Source: Petrimonas mucosa
GTDB lineage: Bacteria; Bacteroidota; Bacteroidia; Bacteroidales; Dysgonomonadaceae
Direction: 5' to 3'
Assembly (NCBI RefSeq): GCF_900095795.1
Contig: NZ_LT608328.1
Span: forward strand, 62,001 to 126,000
DNA: 64,000 bases
Part shown: in pieces, positions 43,820 to 53,005 of the stretch
How the letters are laid out: each line of letters begins with the position of its first letter
How positions within the stretch are numbered: the first letter of the stretch is position 1
The notes under the pieces: generated by a model
Told to the model about the DNA's origin: nothing
Database searches by the model: none
The model's input: only the letters and a program-made list of their open reading frames with translations
Program-made: the position numbers and the translations under genes

Positions 43820-46375
43820 CTATTGTGAGAAACCGGTTAGCCGGATCGTTCCAAGTCCAAATGGCGGAAGAGGCGTTGCCGTCACAAATTCACCATTTTT
43901 GCCGCTTCCTGTCGAAACTTTTTTGAGAAGCCTGCCGTCCAACTCTACCTGTTCCACCTGCCTTGCCTTGCCTTTCCAACTTATCATTCCAGGATTCTCT
44001 TTCGAGGAGCCGTTGTAGAGGCGAACCAGCAAATCGTCACCCTGGATGATTGCCGAAACGACCTGAAGATGACGATCTCCCGTCTCAAACAGCGAGAGTT
44101 CAGACGGATCCTGATCGTCTGCAATGAAACGGGCCACAAGCGGCTCGTTCCAACAGCTGCTGTTCCACTCCACCATTCCGTCATTCCAGTTGCCCCGGTG
44201 CGGGAGGATCGAGTAGTTCAGCCGTGTCGGGCCATCCACCTTGTAATCTCTTCCCCAGAGTCCTATCCCTGCATACTGGACGGTGAGTCCCAACGGCAAC
44301 TCTTCACTCTGCAAGTAGCTGGTGGTGTGGTCCGAGAATAGTGCTACGCCATAATCGCCGGCCTCACCGGTAATATCAACCCAGTTCAGAATCACATTGT
44401 GCTTGAGGCTATCCCAGCTGGAGAAGAGCGTATTCTCATGGCTGCTCCGGGTAACGTCGAATGGAGCATTCTTGTAGAGCGTTCTGCCAATATCACCCTT
44501 GAAGGGTAACCTGACATGCAGCTTGAATGCATCGTTGTAAAAGGCCTTCTCACGCGAAGTTGCCTTGTAGCTTTTCCGCTGGTCGTACGCACCGATGGAG
44601 GGTTGTCCCTCCCACTCGATCTCCAGGGAAAAATCTATCTTGGGATCGTGCTCGTAGAAGGTGATCCACTGGCGGTAGAGATGACCTGCCAACCGATTCT
44701 CCACTTTCACACGGGTAAAAAGGCTCCCCCTGTCCACCACTGTTACCGTCGCCATCCGGTCAGATCCGTTATGGAATCTCCCTTCATCGAAAAAGAATCC
44801 CCTCAGATCATTCAGAAGGGCTCCATCCTCAACCAACTGACGACCTCCATTTTTCTTGTCAATCAGACTGGCAAGGGCTCCACCACGAGCCGGATCGATC
44901 TTCGCTTCATAAAAGGGTGTAGTGATCACCAGAGGCATATTTACTCCGCTTCGGAGATCATTTGCGGATAGCGCTTCGTCGGTCCCGACCAGGCGATAGG
45001 TCCTATATCCCATTGCAGGGACGGTCACCCTGAAATGGAGCACCCTCTCCTCGCGGTCGTTCACCGATAATTGAGCTGGAACCGGTTTACCGTTTTGATC
45101 CAGTACCGATACTCCATGTTTTTCAAACCGCTGAGGCAGGTTCACCGAAACCAGCTCTTCACGTGGCGCACCAAGGGTGTTGAAAACGCGGATAACCTGA
45201 TGGTCAGAGAGAGAACCGGAAGAACCGATTTTCCCGGAAGCAATCCGGTCTACCACCATGATCCATCTCTCTACCTTGTCTGCCCAGGTATCTCCCGGTT
45301 TTCCGTTATAGGGCACAATCCAGCAATCGTGATGCTGTGCCAGCATCAGGTTACGCCATGCTTCATCAAAGTCGCTCTTCGGCCAGGGTGTCCCGCTTGT
45401 CAGATGATCTATCGCGGCTATCTTCTCGGCAGTTATCAACAGATTCTCTCCATGACGCACCCTTTGGGCAATCTTTTGCACTACCTGGGCTCCCCAGACC
45501 AGCCCCGGTCTGACATCCTCCTGAGTGAAATGCCAATCCTCAGGTTCCACTTTCCCGTCAACCATCTCGAAATAGCCAGACCAGGTGGTATACTTCGAGG
45601 GTTTGTACTCGTTGTGCCAGGGACCACCATCCCACCCTGCATCCTGGAAACACATTCCTACCGGATAACGGATGCCTGCCGCGAAACAGTTCTCGATAAA
45701 ATTGATGGAGTTTGTCCAGGACTCTGTCTGCCAGGTAGATTCGTCAGATAACTGCTCTATCCCGTATCTGGGGACTGCCACAATCGATGTGCCATCGGGC
45801 CCGATCCAGTTGACCAGATCCTTTCCGAATGGAGAGGTATAACCGCCCCAGCAGGTGTTGGGATTTCTCAACACCGCATACTTGTATCCAAGGCTTTTCA
45901 ATATCCCGGGGAGACTGCTGGTGAAACAGGGCTCCTCCACCGCATAGGTTTGAAAAGGGACGTTCGGGAAGTATTCGCGGGTCTTCTCCATTCCGTAGAG
46001 GAACTGACGGATGATGCTCTCGCCCGATATGTTGTAACAGTAGGGTTGCGACCAGGTGGGATTAACAAACTCCACCCTTCCAGATACCCCTTCGCGTTTG
46101 ACCAGTTCCTGGAAATCCTGGAAATTTTTTGCATCGACAACGCTGATCGAGTCCCAGGTTTCAGGTTCTATCTCCAGGTTGATCGCCCAGTCTGGATTCT
46201 TCGTCAAGTGATCTACCATGAACCGGGCCTGCCAGAGTGGATAATGACCATAGATTCCACCATGATACCCGTCTGCAAACCACGCCGTTTGGGAAAATGC
46301 AGTACCGATACTCTTGAAAGCCACAAGAATAAGAGCAGACAAGAATATCGATCTTTTCGTCGTTTTAAATGGCAT
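43820..46375 (-). CDS. GH38-type alpha-mannosidase-like protein
   Basis: An 851-residue exported protein; signal peptide IFLSALILVAFKSIGTAFSQ. The N-terminal deacetylase-like barrel begins TAWFADGYHGGIYGHYPLWQAR and includes EIEPETWDS and VEEPCFTSSLPGILKSLGYKYAV. The middle helical part has NLMLAQHHDCWIVPYNGKPGD, and the C-terminal beta part starts about residue 480 (YEAKIDPARGGALASLIDKKNGGRQLV), the usual GH38 C-terminal signature. The classic HNDxGW zinc motif of GH38 is not present at the N-terminus; DGYHGG takes its place. The start at 46375 gives a normal signal peptide; 46381 is also possible. First gene of the operon. Confidence 0.75.
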   Translation of the reverse strand: MPFKTTKRSIFLSALILVAFKSIGTAFSQTAWFADGYHGGIYGHYPLWQARFMVDHLTKNPDWAINLEIEPETWDSISVVDAKNFQDFQELVKREGVSGRVEFVNPTWSQPYCYNISGESIIRQFLYGMEKTREYFPNVPFQTYAVEEPCFTSSLPGILKSLGYKYAVLRNPNTCWGGYTSPFGKDLVNWIGPDGTSIVAVPRYGIEQLSDESTWQTESWTNSINFIENCFAAGIRYPVGMCFQDAGWDGGPWHNEYKPSKYTTWSGYFEMVDGKVEPEDWHFTQEDVRPGLVWGAQVVQKIAQRVRHGENLLITAEKIAAIDHLTSGTPWPKSDFDEAWRNLMLAQHHDCWIVPYNGKPGDTWADKVERWIMVVDRIASGKIGSSGSLSDHQVIRVFNTLGAPREELVSVNLPQRFEKHGVSVLDQNGKPVPAQLSVNDREERVLHFRVTVPAMGYRTYRLVGTDEALSANDLRSGVNMPLVITTPFYEAKIDPARGGALASLIDKKNGGRQLVEDGALLNDLRGFFFDEGRFHNGSDRMATVTVVDRGSLFTRVKVENRLAGHLYRQWITFYEHDPKIDFSLEIEWEGQPSIGAYDQRKSYKATSREKAFYNDAFKLHVRLPFKGDIGRTLYKNAPFDVTRSSHENTLFSSWDSLKHNVILNWVDITGEAGDYGVALFSDHTTSYLQSEELPLGLTVQYAGIGLWGRDYKVDGPTRLNYSILPHRGNWNDGMVEWNSSCWNEPLVARFIADDQDPSELSLFETGDRHLQVVSAIIQGDDLLVRLYNGSSKENPGMISWKGKARQVEQVELDGRLLKKVSTGSGKNGEFVTATPLPPFGLGTIRLTGFSQ

Positions 46376-46463
46376 ATACATCTCTTTTTCTATTTGTCCA
46401 ACTGGTAGACTGCCCGTAAGCAGGAGTGGCACAAATTAAAAATTTAATTAAATTTATGTGAGA

Positions 46464-46494
46464 CAAATTTAACAGCCTACACCATCCATTCAAA
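46464..46494 (-). promoter_or_regulatory. Promoter of the PUL 2 operon
   Basis: On the minus strand TTTG (46494-46491), exactly 19 bases, then TAAATTTG (46471-46464) match the Bacteroidota consensus in full. Transcription should start near 46458, leaving about 80 bases of leader before the GH38-type gene. Confidence 0.75.
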
Positions 46495-46721
46495 ACGGAA
46501 TTAGGCCTTCAAGTAGATAAAAAGAATATATAATTAAAGATAAACATCTCTATTCATGCATCTTAATCTATACATAGGCGACAGATTTAGTAAACAGGTT
46601 GGAAGAAAAAGGAGACTCTTTATACCGGGTCACATGGATGAAGGGGGTTTGGTTTTTCAGCGAAATTAACGGTACCATTGGAGAAATATATTAATTTTGT
46701 TGTACTGAGTAGCAGCGACAC
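46495..46721 (+). other. Divergent intergenic region, PUL 2 / uronate module
   Basis: The gap from 46376 to 46721 holds the minus-strand PUL 2 promoter (46464-46494) and a plus-strand -7 box TAATTTTG at 46692-46699, 23 bases before the FAD oxidoreductase ATG. The AT-rich middle (46500-46600) shows no gene, repeat or clear operator. Confidence 0.5.
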
Positions 46722-48365
46722 ATGAAAAAATCGGGATACATACTGATCACAGCCGCACTGGTTTTGATGCAGGCTTGTGGAAGATCGGAGAGATACCATG
46801 CAGATGTTATTGTATACGGGGGCACTTCCGCGGCGGTTACGGCTGCGGTAGAGGCGGTTAAATCGGGTAAAAAGGCGATCATCGTCTCTCCGGACATACA
46901 TCTGGGTGGACTCTCATCGGGAGGATTGGGATTTACCGATACCGGCAACAAAGCTGTGATTGGCGGACTCTCCAGGGAGTTTTATCACAGGATATGGCTC
47001 CACTACAATGACTCCAGTGCCTGGAAATGGGAAAAGCAGTCGGAATATGGCAACAGGGGACAGGGAACCCCGGCGATCGACGGGGAGAACCGGACCATGT
47101 GGATCTTCGAACCGCATGTGGCTGAAAAGGTTTTTGAAGCGTTTATCAGCGAATACGATATTCCGGTGTATCGCGACGAATGGCTGGACCGCGAGTCGGG
47201 CGTAGAGACCGAAGGGGGAAGGATCCTCTCCATAACCACACTCTCCGGCAAAACATTCAGGGGGAAGATCTTTATCGACGCTACCTACGAGGGTGACCTG
47301 ATGGCCAGTGCCGGTGTAAGCTATACCGTAGGAAGGGAGGATTGCTCGCTCTACAACGAAGAGTGGAACGGCGTGCAGGCCGGGGTATATCACCACCGAC
47401 ACTACTTCAAAACCGACATCAGCCCCTACGTGGTTCCGGACGATCCCGGCAGCGGACTCCTCCCCTACGTTTCAGACGAACCGATCCGGCCCAATTGTAC
47501 GGGGGATAACAAGATTCAGGCCTACTGTTTCAGGCTCTGCATGAGCAACCATCCCGACAACCGGGTACCGTTTGAAAAGCCGGAGAACTACGACCCGAAG
47601 AATTATGAGCTGCTGGCAAGGGTGTTCGAATCGGGATGGGACGAGTGGTTCGACAAGTATGACATGATTCCGAACCGCAAAACGGACACCAACAACCATG
47701 GTCCCTTCAGCACCGATTTTATCGGAATGAACTACGATTATCCCGAAGCATCCTACGAGAGACGGAAAGAGATCATCAGGGAGCACGAGAACTACCAGAA
47801 AGGGTTGCTCTATTTCGTGTCGACCGACGAGCGGGTTCCCGAAAAGGTGAGGCGCGAGATGAGCAGATGGGGGCTGGCAGCCGACGAATTTACCGATAAC
47901 GGCAACTGGCCGCACCAGCTTTATATACGCGAAGCCAGAAGGATGATCGGCAGCCATGTGACCACCGAAAACGAACTCCTTGGAAAAGTAGAGGTTCCCG
48001 ATCCGGTGGGGATGGGATCCTATACCATGGACTCCCACAACGTGCAGCGGTATGTGACTGCGGAAGGTTACGTGCAGAACGAGGGTGACATTGGCGTTCA
48101 TCCGCGGAAGCCCTACAAGATTCCTTACAGGTCGATCATTCCCAAAAAGGAGGAGTGTGTCAACCTGCTGGTTCCCGTTTGTCTCTCATCGAGCCATATC
48201 GCTTTTGGTTCGATCCGGATGGAGCCGGTGTTCATGATTCTGGGACAGTCGGCTGCGGCTGCCGCCTGCCTGGCCATCGACCAAAACCAGGCGGTTCAGG
48301 AGCTGGATTACACCCTGTTAAGAGAGAAACTGACAAGTGAAAGGCAGATAGTTGAACCGGAGTAG
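46722..48365 (+). CDS. FAD-dependent oxidoreductase lipoprotein
   Basis: A 547-residue lipoprotein (signal ends LMQACGRS, Cys near 19). The FAD-binding Rossmann motif is slightly altered: DVIVYGGTSAAVTAAVEAVKSGKKAII (about 28-55). It continues LGGLSSGGLGFTDTGN and has FIDATYEGDLMASAG near 188, which place it in the FAD-dependent oxidoreductase family PF12831, often found in PULs. A late SIRMEPVFMILGQSAAAAACLA near 505 closes the flavin site. The substrate is unknown; a sugar or uronate is a reasonable guess from context. Being a flavoprotein lipoprotein outside the cytoplasm is notable. Confidence 0.78.
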   Translation: MKKSGYILITAALVLMQACGRSERYHADVIVYGGTSAAVTAAVEAVKSGKKAIIVSPDIHLGGLSSGGLGFTDTGNKAVIGGLSREFYHRIWLHYNDSSAWKWEKQSEYGNRGQGTPAIDGENRTMWIFEPHVAEKVFEAFISEYDIPVYRDEWLDRESGVETEGGRILSITTLSGKTFRGKIFIDATYEGDLMASAGVSYTVGREDCSLYNEEWNGVQAGVYHHRHYFKTDISPYVVPDDPGSGLLPYVSDEPIRPNCTGDNKIQAYCFRLCMSNHPDNRVPFEKPENYDPKNYELLARVFESGWDEWFDKYDMIPNRKTDTNNHGPFSTDFIGMNYDYPEASYERRKEIIREHENYQKGLLYFVSTDERVPEKVRREMSRWGLAADEFTDNGNWPHQLYIREARRMIGSHVTTENELLGKVEVPDPVGMGSYTMDSHNVQRYVTAEGYVQNEGDIGVHPRKPYKIPYRSIIPKKEECVNLLVPVCLSSSHIAFGSIRMEPVFMILGQSAAAAACLAIDQNQAVQELDYTLLREKLTSERQIVEPE

Positions 48366-48392
48366 AGGATAGCCGGGAGGGAGGAGCAATAT

Positions 48393-48423
48393 TTTGAATT
48401 GATACAAAAAATGGCTAAATTTG
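48393..48423 (+). promoter_or_regulatory. Promoter of the kduI-kduD operon
   Basis: TTTG (48393-48396), a 19-base spacer and TAAATTTG (48416-48423) form a full consensus. The -7 box TAAATTTG and the 19-base spacer are the same as at the PUL 2 promoter. Transcription should start near 48430, leaving a leader of about 44 bases. Confidence 0.75.
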
Positions 48424-48473
48424 TAGATCTACGTTTTTAACGCTAACTATTCACCAACAATAACAATAAAATT

Positions 48474-49316
48474 ATGAAAACAAATTATGAACTGCGCTAT
48501 GCTGCACATCCGGAAGATGCGAAATCGTACGATACGCAACGGTTGCGCAGGGATTTCCTGATTGAAAGGGTCTTCTCGGAAGACGAAGTGAACATGGTCT
48601 ATTCTATGTATGACCGCATGATAGTGGGGGGAGCGATGCCGGTGAAGGAATCACTTCACCTCGAGGCGATAGACCCTTTGAAACAACCCATCTTCCTTCG
48701 AAACCGCGAGCTGGGAATCTTCAACGTGGGAGGCAAGGGAAAAGTAAAGGTGGGTGAGACAGTGTTCTCTCTCGACTATAAGGAGGCGCTCTACCTCGGT
48801 TCGGGCGACCGTGAAGTATACTTCGAAAGTGACGATGCCGGCAATCCGGCCAAGTTCTATTTCAATTCGGCCACGGCTCACCGCAACTATCCAGACAAGA
48901 AGGTGACCAAGGCAGAGGCGGTTGTGGCCGAGATGGGTTCACTGGAAACCTCCAACCGACGCAACATCAACAAGATGATCGTGAACCAGGTACTCCCTAC
49001 CTGCCAGCTGCAGATGGGCATGACAGAACTTGCTCCGGGCAGTGTCTGGAATACCATGCCGGCACATGTCCATTCTCGCAGAATGGAAGCCTACTTCTAT
49101 TTCGAAGTTCCTGACGACCAGGCTGTATGTCATTTTATGGGAGAGGTTGACGAAACCCGTCACATCTGGATGAGAGGCGATCAGGCCGTGCTCTCTCCCG
49201 AATGGTCTATCCATTCTGCCGCCGCCACCAGCAACTACACATTTATCTGGGGCATGGCAGGTGAGAACCTCGATTACGGCGATCAGGACTTTTCAAAGAT
49301 TGTCGAACTTAAATAA
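48474..49316 (+). CDS. kduI: 5-dehydro-4-deoxy-D-glucuronate isomerase
   Basis: Cytoplasmic zinc isomerase that converts 4-deoxy-L-threo-5-hexosulose uronate, the breakdown product of unsaturated uronates, to 3-deoxy-D-glycero-2,5-hexodiulosonate. The 280 residues are full length. The cupin zinc site is visible as HVHSRRMEAYFYFEV (two His and Glu, about 198-207), with the fourth ligand His in PEWSIHSAA near 245. Conserved parts include NYELRYAAHPEDAKSYDT at the N-terminus and FIWGMAGENLDYGDQD at the end. It heads an operon with kduD 11 bases downstream. Confidence 0.97.
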   Translation: MKTNYELRYAAHPEDAKSYDTQRLRRDFLIERVFSEDEVNMVYSMYDRMIVGGAMPVKESLHLEAIDPLKQPIFLRNRELGIFNVGGKGKVKVGETVFSLDYKEALYLGSGDREVYFESDDAGNPAKFYFNSATAHRNYPDKKVTKAEAVVAEMGSLETSNRRNINKMIVNQVLPTCQLQMGMTELAPGSVWNTMPAHVHSRRMEAYFYFEVPDDQAVCHFMGEVDETRHIWMRGDQAVLSPEWSIHSAAATSNYTFIWGMAGENLDYGDQDFSKIVELK

Positions 49317-49327
49317 AGAGTTGTCAG

Positions 49328-50119
49328 ATGGTTAATTTTTCATTGGAAGGTAAAATCGCTCTCGTAACGGGAGCATCTTACGGAATAGGATTTGCCATTG
49401 CTACCGCTTTCGCCGAGGCAGGAGCTACCATTGTCTTCAATGACATCAACCGGGAGCTGGTGGACAAGGGGCTTGCAGCATACAAGGAGAAGGGGATTGA
49501 AGCCCATGGCTACGTATGCGACGTGACCGATGAAGAGGGGGTAAATAGATTTATTGCACAGGTAACCGGGGAGATCGGTGTTATTGATATCCTGGTAAAC
49601 AACGCCGGAATCATTAAACGTATCCCCATGCACGAGATGTCTGCCGCCGAGTTCCGCCAGGTTATCGATATCGACCTGAACGGACCCTTCATTGTTTCAA
49701 AAGCTGTCATCCCTCACATGATCAAAAAGGGTCACGGAAAGATCATCAATGTCTGCTCCATGATGAGTGAACTTGGTCGTGAAACCGTCTCAGCCTACGC
49801 CGCAGCAAAAGGCGGATTGAAAATGCTGACCAAGAATATCTGCTCCGAATACGGTCAATATAACATCCAGTGCAACGGAATCGGCCCGGGCTACATTGCC
49901 ACACCCCAAACTGCTCCCCTGCGGGAAAGAGGGTCCGATGGATCGCGACATCCGTTCGATTCATTCATCATTGCCAAGACGCCGGCCGCCCGCTGGGGAA
50001 CACCCGAAGATCTCGCTGGTCCGGCAGTATTCCTGGCTTCTGAAGCCTCAAACTTCGTGAACGGACATATCCTGTACGTGGACGGAGGTATACTGGCTTA
50101 TATCGGCAAACAACCGTAA
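49328..50119 (+). CDS. kduD: 2-dehydro-3-deoxy-D-gluconate 5-dehydrogenase (KduD)
   Basis: NAD(P)-dependent short-chain dehydrogenase that reduces the KduI product to 2-keto-3-deoxygluconate. The 263 residues show the cofactor motif TGASYGIGFAIA (about 14-25), NNAGII near 91, the catalytic Ser in VCSMMSE near 143 and YAAAKGG (Tyr and Lys) near 157. The C-terminal NGHILYVDGGILAYIGKQP is typical of KduD/gluconate 5-dehydrogenase proteins. KDG kinase and aldolase, which finish the route, are not in the window. Confidence 0.93.
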   Translation: MVNFSLEGKIALVTGASYGIGFAIATAFAEAGATIVFNDINRELVDKGLAAYKEKGIEAHGYVCDVTDEEGVNRFIAQVTGEIGVIDILVNNAGIIKRIPMHEMSAAEFRQVIDIDLNGPFIVSKAVIPHMIKKGHGKIINVCSMMSELGRETVSAYAAAKGGLKMLTKNICSEYGQYNIQCNGIGPGYIATPQTAPLRERGSDGSRHPFDSFIIAKTPAARWGTPEDLAGPAVFLASEASNFVNGHILYVDGGILAYIGKQP

Positions 50120-50134
50120 CAAGCAAATATCAAT

Positions 50135-51265
50135 ATGAAAACCAACTTTTTAGCAACATTGCTACTCACCGCCCTGCTAATGGGATGTGCCTCCTCGGGG
50201 AACAAGGTGGTGCTGACTGTGGAGAATCCGGGGTCGACCGACCGTGAAAACCAGATGGCCGAAGTGTCATGGAGCGAAATTGAAGCAAAACTGGGGAGAA
50301 CCGAGCAGGGAGTGATCCTGGTAAATAGCGAAGGAAAACAACTGCCCTGGCAGATTGTTACCGCCGGAACCGACCAGAAATCGGTCATCTTTCCGGTATC
50401 TTTGAAAGCAGGTGAAACGCAGACCTTCACTTTCAAGGAGGGTGAACCGGAGAGATTTGAACCGTTAGTATACGGGCGACTGGTTCCGGAGAGGAAAGAC
50501 GACTTCGCCTGGGAAAATAACCGTACTGCATTCCGCCTATACGGACCGGCACTGAAGGCCACCGGCGAGATCAGCAACGGAATGGATTTCTGGGCAAAGC
50601 GGACCGAGGCATTGATCATTGACAAATGGTACAGGGATGATCTGGCCGGTATCGCCTCCTACCATGAGGATCATGGCGAAGGTCTCGATTTCTACAAGGT
50701 GGGCAGATCGCTCGGACTGGGCATGACCGCTCCTGTTGATCACGACACCTTATGCCTGGGCGACAATTTCGTTACGGCCGAAGTGATCGACAACGGACCG
50801 TTACGCCTCACTTTCAAGCTTACTTACGAACCATATCCGGCGGGAGGGAAGAGCGTGACGGAACAGCGCATCATCTCGCTCGACGCCTACAGTCTCTTCA
50901 ACAAGGTCACCAATATCTTCGAAACCGAAGGCGAGGAGCTGACCCTGGCAACAGCTATTGTCATGGATCCGACGAAAACAGCGATAACCTTCCAGGATAG
51001 AGGCATCATCGCGTATGAAACACCGGGAAACGAGGCCAACGGCACCATCTATACCGCAGCCATCCATCCGGCAGGCTTTGAATCGGTCACGGTTATGGAG
51101 GGGCATTTTGCAGGTCTCAACAGGTACCGCCCCGGAGAGGCATATACCTATTTTGCCGGAGGTGGATGGAGCAAAGCCGGTTTCGACAGCTTTGACGACT
51201 GGACACAATTTGTAAAGACCGAGAAGGAGAAGATCGATCATCCACTGAGAGTTACTATCCAATAA
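50135..51265 (+). CDS. DUF4861 family lipoprotein
   Basis: A 376-residue lipoprotein (signal ends LLMGCASSG, Cys near 18). It matches the DUF4861 pattern: NPGSTDRENQMAEVSW at the N-terminus, FAWENNRTAFRLYGPAL near 128, MDFWAKRTEALIIDKWYRD near 149 and a C-terminal YFAGGGWSKAGFDSFDDWTQFV. DUF4861 proteins occur with pectin and uronate genes and are sometimes annotated as unsaturated glucuronyl-hydrolase partners, but no activity is proven that I know. It is 15 bases after kduD; a terminator-like hairpin follows. Confidence 0.8.
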   Translation: MKTNFLATLLLTALLMGCASSGNKVVLTVENPGSTDRENQMAEVSWSEIEAKLGRTEQGVILVNSEGKQLPWQIVTAGTDQKSVIFPVSLKAGETQTFTFKEGEPERFEPLVYGRLVPERKDDFAWENNRTAFRLYGPALKATGEISNGMDFWAKRTEALIIDKWYRDDLAGIASYHEDHGEGLDFYKVGRSLGLGMTAPVDHDTLCLGDNFVTAEVIDNGPLRLTFKLTYEPYPAGGKSVTEQRIISLDAYSLFNKVTNIFETEGEELTLATAIVMDPTKTAITFQDRGIIAYETPGNEANGTIYTAAIHPAGFESVTVMEGHFAGLNRYRPGEAYTYFAGGGWSKAGFDSFDDWTQFVKTEKEKIDHPLRVTIQ

Positions 51266-51279
51266 GTCGAAAACAGAGT

Positions 51280-51329
51280 AGATCTCTTCAAGGCAGGGAG
51301 AATGGAATACCTGCCGGAGGAGATCTTTT
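51280..51329 (+). terminator. Nested hairpin terminator between DUF4861 and beta-helix genes
   Basis: Outer arms AGATCTC (51280-51286) and GAGATCT (51320-51326), inner arms GGCAGG (51292-51297) and CCTGCC (51310-51315), all perfect, followed by TTTTG. It probably ends the kduI-kduD-DUF4861 transcript. Confidence 0.65.
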
Positions 51330-51370
51330 GTTCCCGATAACCAGGGCCTATCTTGAAAATCTTCAACTGT

Positions 51371-52927
51371 ATGAAAAAGAAATATCTCCTTGCACTGATC
51401 GTTACAGCCGGATGTAGTTTCCCGCAGCTCTTCTGCCAGATCAATCCGGATATCCTGAAGCAACGCGGATGGGTTTCCTACAGCGAATTCGGCGCGAAGG
51501 GCGATGGAAAGAGCGACGATATCGGGGCCATTGCCGCAACACATGAATTTGCCAACAAGCACAACCTGAAGGTTAAAGCTGACAAAAACGCCACCTACTA
51601 TATAGGAGGGAGAAAAATGACCGTCGACATACAGACCGACACCGACTTCAGCAACGCCACATTCATCATTGACGACACCAGTGTGGAGGACCGGACGGCC
51701 GACATTTTCTCGGTCAACTCCGTCAAACAATCCTTCAAGCCTGCAATGAGTTCTCCATTGAAAAAGAGCCAGGAGAGAGTAGATATTGCCCTACCCGGCC
51801 CCTCCCTTATCACGGTTACCAACTCCAACGTCAAGCGTTATATCCGCTTCGGGCCCAATCAAAACAACGGCTCGTCGCAGACAGACATATTTATTGTCGA
51901 TAAGAACGGTGTGGTGGACAAGAATACTCCCATCATCTGGGATTTCGACCAGATCACCGATATGACTGTGCTTCCCATCGATGAGACCATACTCACTATC
52001 TCCGGAGGGAGGTTCATCACCATCGCAAACAGGGAGGAATCGAAATACAACTACTATTCACGGGGTATCCATGTCAGACGGTCCAACGTGATTATCGACG
52101 GGCTGGAGCACAGGGTCACCGGTGAAGGTGAACATGGTGCGCCGTATGGCGGCTTTATCAGCATCAGCAACTCTACCCATGTTACGGTGAAGAATACGCT
52201 CATGACCGGCCACAAGGTTTACCGCACCATCGGTTCGGCAGGGGTTCCGGTCTCCATGGGCACCTACGATATCAGCATCACCAGGGCGCTGAACATCACG
52301 TTCAAAAACTGCAGCCAGACCAACGACATCAACGACCCCGACTATTGGGGCATCATGGGATCGAACTACTGCAAGAACATCGTTTACGACAACTGCACCT
52401 TCTCCAGGTTTGATGCACACATGGGTGTTGCCAATGCCACCATTCGCAATTCTACACTGGGGCACCAGGGCATCAATGCCATCGGATGCGGCACCTTTAC
52501 CCTTGAGAATTCCACCATCTACGGGACAAACCTGGTCAATCTGCGTTCCGATTACGGAAGTACGTGGGAGGGCGAGTTTTTCATCCGCAACTGCCGTTTC
52601 GTGCCAAGAGGGCTGAAGTCGGGTAACGTAAGTCTGATCAGCGGCTACAACTCCGGACAACACGATTTCGGGTATACCTGTTATATGCCGTCGAAGATCA
52701 CCATCGAGAACCTGCAGATCGACGATTCTGCCCACCCTGAAGGATACCGGGGGCCGGCCATCTTTGCAAATTTCAATAAGGAGAAGAGCAGTGAGGGGTA
52801 CGTGGAGAAGTATCCTTTCATAACGACGAAAACGGTTGTCTTGAAAAACGTCTCCACTGCCAGCGGTTTACCGATACGGATCAGCGACAATGGCTTCATG
52901 TTCAAGGATGTGGTTGTGGTCAAATAG
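51371..52927 (+). CDS. Secreted right-handed beta-helix protein, candidate uronan-active enzyme
   Basis: A 518-residue exported protein (signal KKYLLALIVTAGCSFPQLFCQ). It begins RGWVSYSEFGAKGDGKSDDIGAI, the typical entry to pectate-lyase-superfamily helices, then carries many beta-helix coils from about 240 on, such as GIHVRRSNVIIDGLEHRV, STHVTVKNTLMTGHK and ALNITFKNCSQTND. No GH28 NTD/DD/HG set is seen, so it is not an obvious polygalacturonase. As the only lyase-like fold in the uronate module it is the best candidate for the enzyme that makes unsaturated uronates here. It follows a terminator, with a weak promoter (TTTG-N18-TATCTTGA) at 51327-51356. Confidence 0.7.
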   Translation: MKKKYLLALIVTAGCSFPQLFCQINPDILKQRGWVSYSEFGAKGDGKSDDIGAIAATHEFANKHNLKVKADKNATYYIGGRKMTVDIQTDTDFSNATFIIDDTSVEDRTADIFSVNSVKQSFKPAMSSPLKKSQERVDIALPGPSLITVTNSNVKRYIRFGPNQNNGSSQTDIFIVDKNGVVDKNTPIIWDFDQITDMTVLPIDETILTISGGRFITIANREESKYNYYSRGIHVRRSNVIIDGLEHRVTGEGEHGAPYGGFISISNSTHVTVKNTLMTGHKVYRTIGSAGVPVSMGTYDISITRALNITFKNCSQTNDINDPDYWGIMGSNYCKNIVYDNCTFSRFDAHMGVANATIRNSTLGHQGINAIGCGTFTLENSTIYGTNLVNLRSDYGSTWEGEFFIRNCRFVPRGLKSGNVSLISGYNSGQHDFGYTCYMPSKITIENLQIDDSAHPEGYRGPAIFANFNKEKSSEGYVEKYPFITTKTVVLKNVSTASGLPIRISDNGFMFKDVVVVK

Positions 52928-52938
52928 GACAACCACCA

Positions 52939-52980
52939 GCCCCCCTCTCGTATCCATCGGCCCTCCTCGGGAGAGGGGGC
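52939..52980 (+). terminator. Hairpin between convergent beta-helix and GH88 genes
   Basis: GC-rich arms GCCCCCCTCTC (from 52939) and GAGAGGGGGC (52971-52980) pair with one bulge. There is no T run, but the site lies between two converging stop codons. Confidence 0.45.
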
Positions 52981-53005
52981 CAGGTGGCAGTATGTCGCAC
53001 CACAT

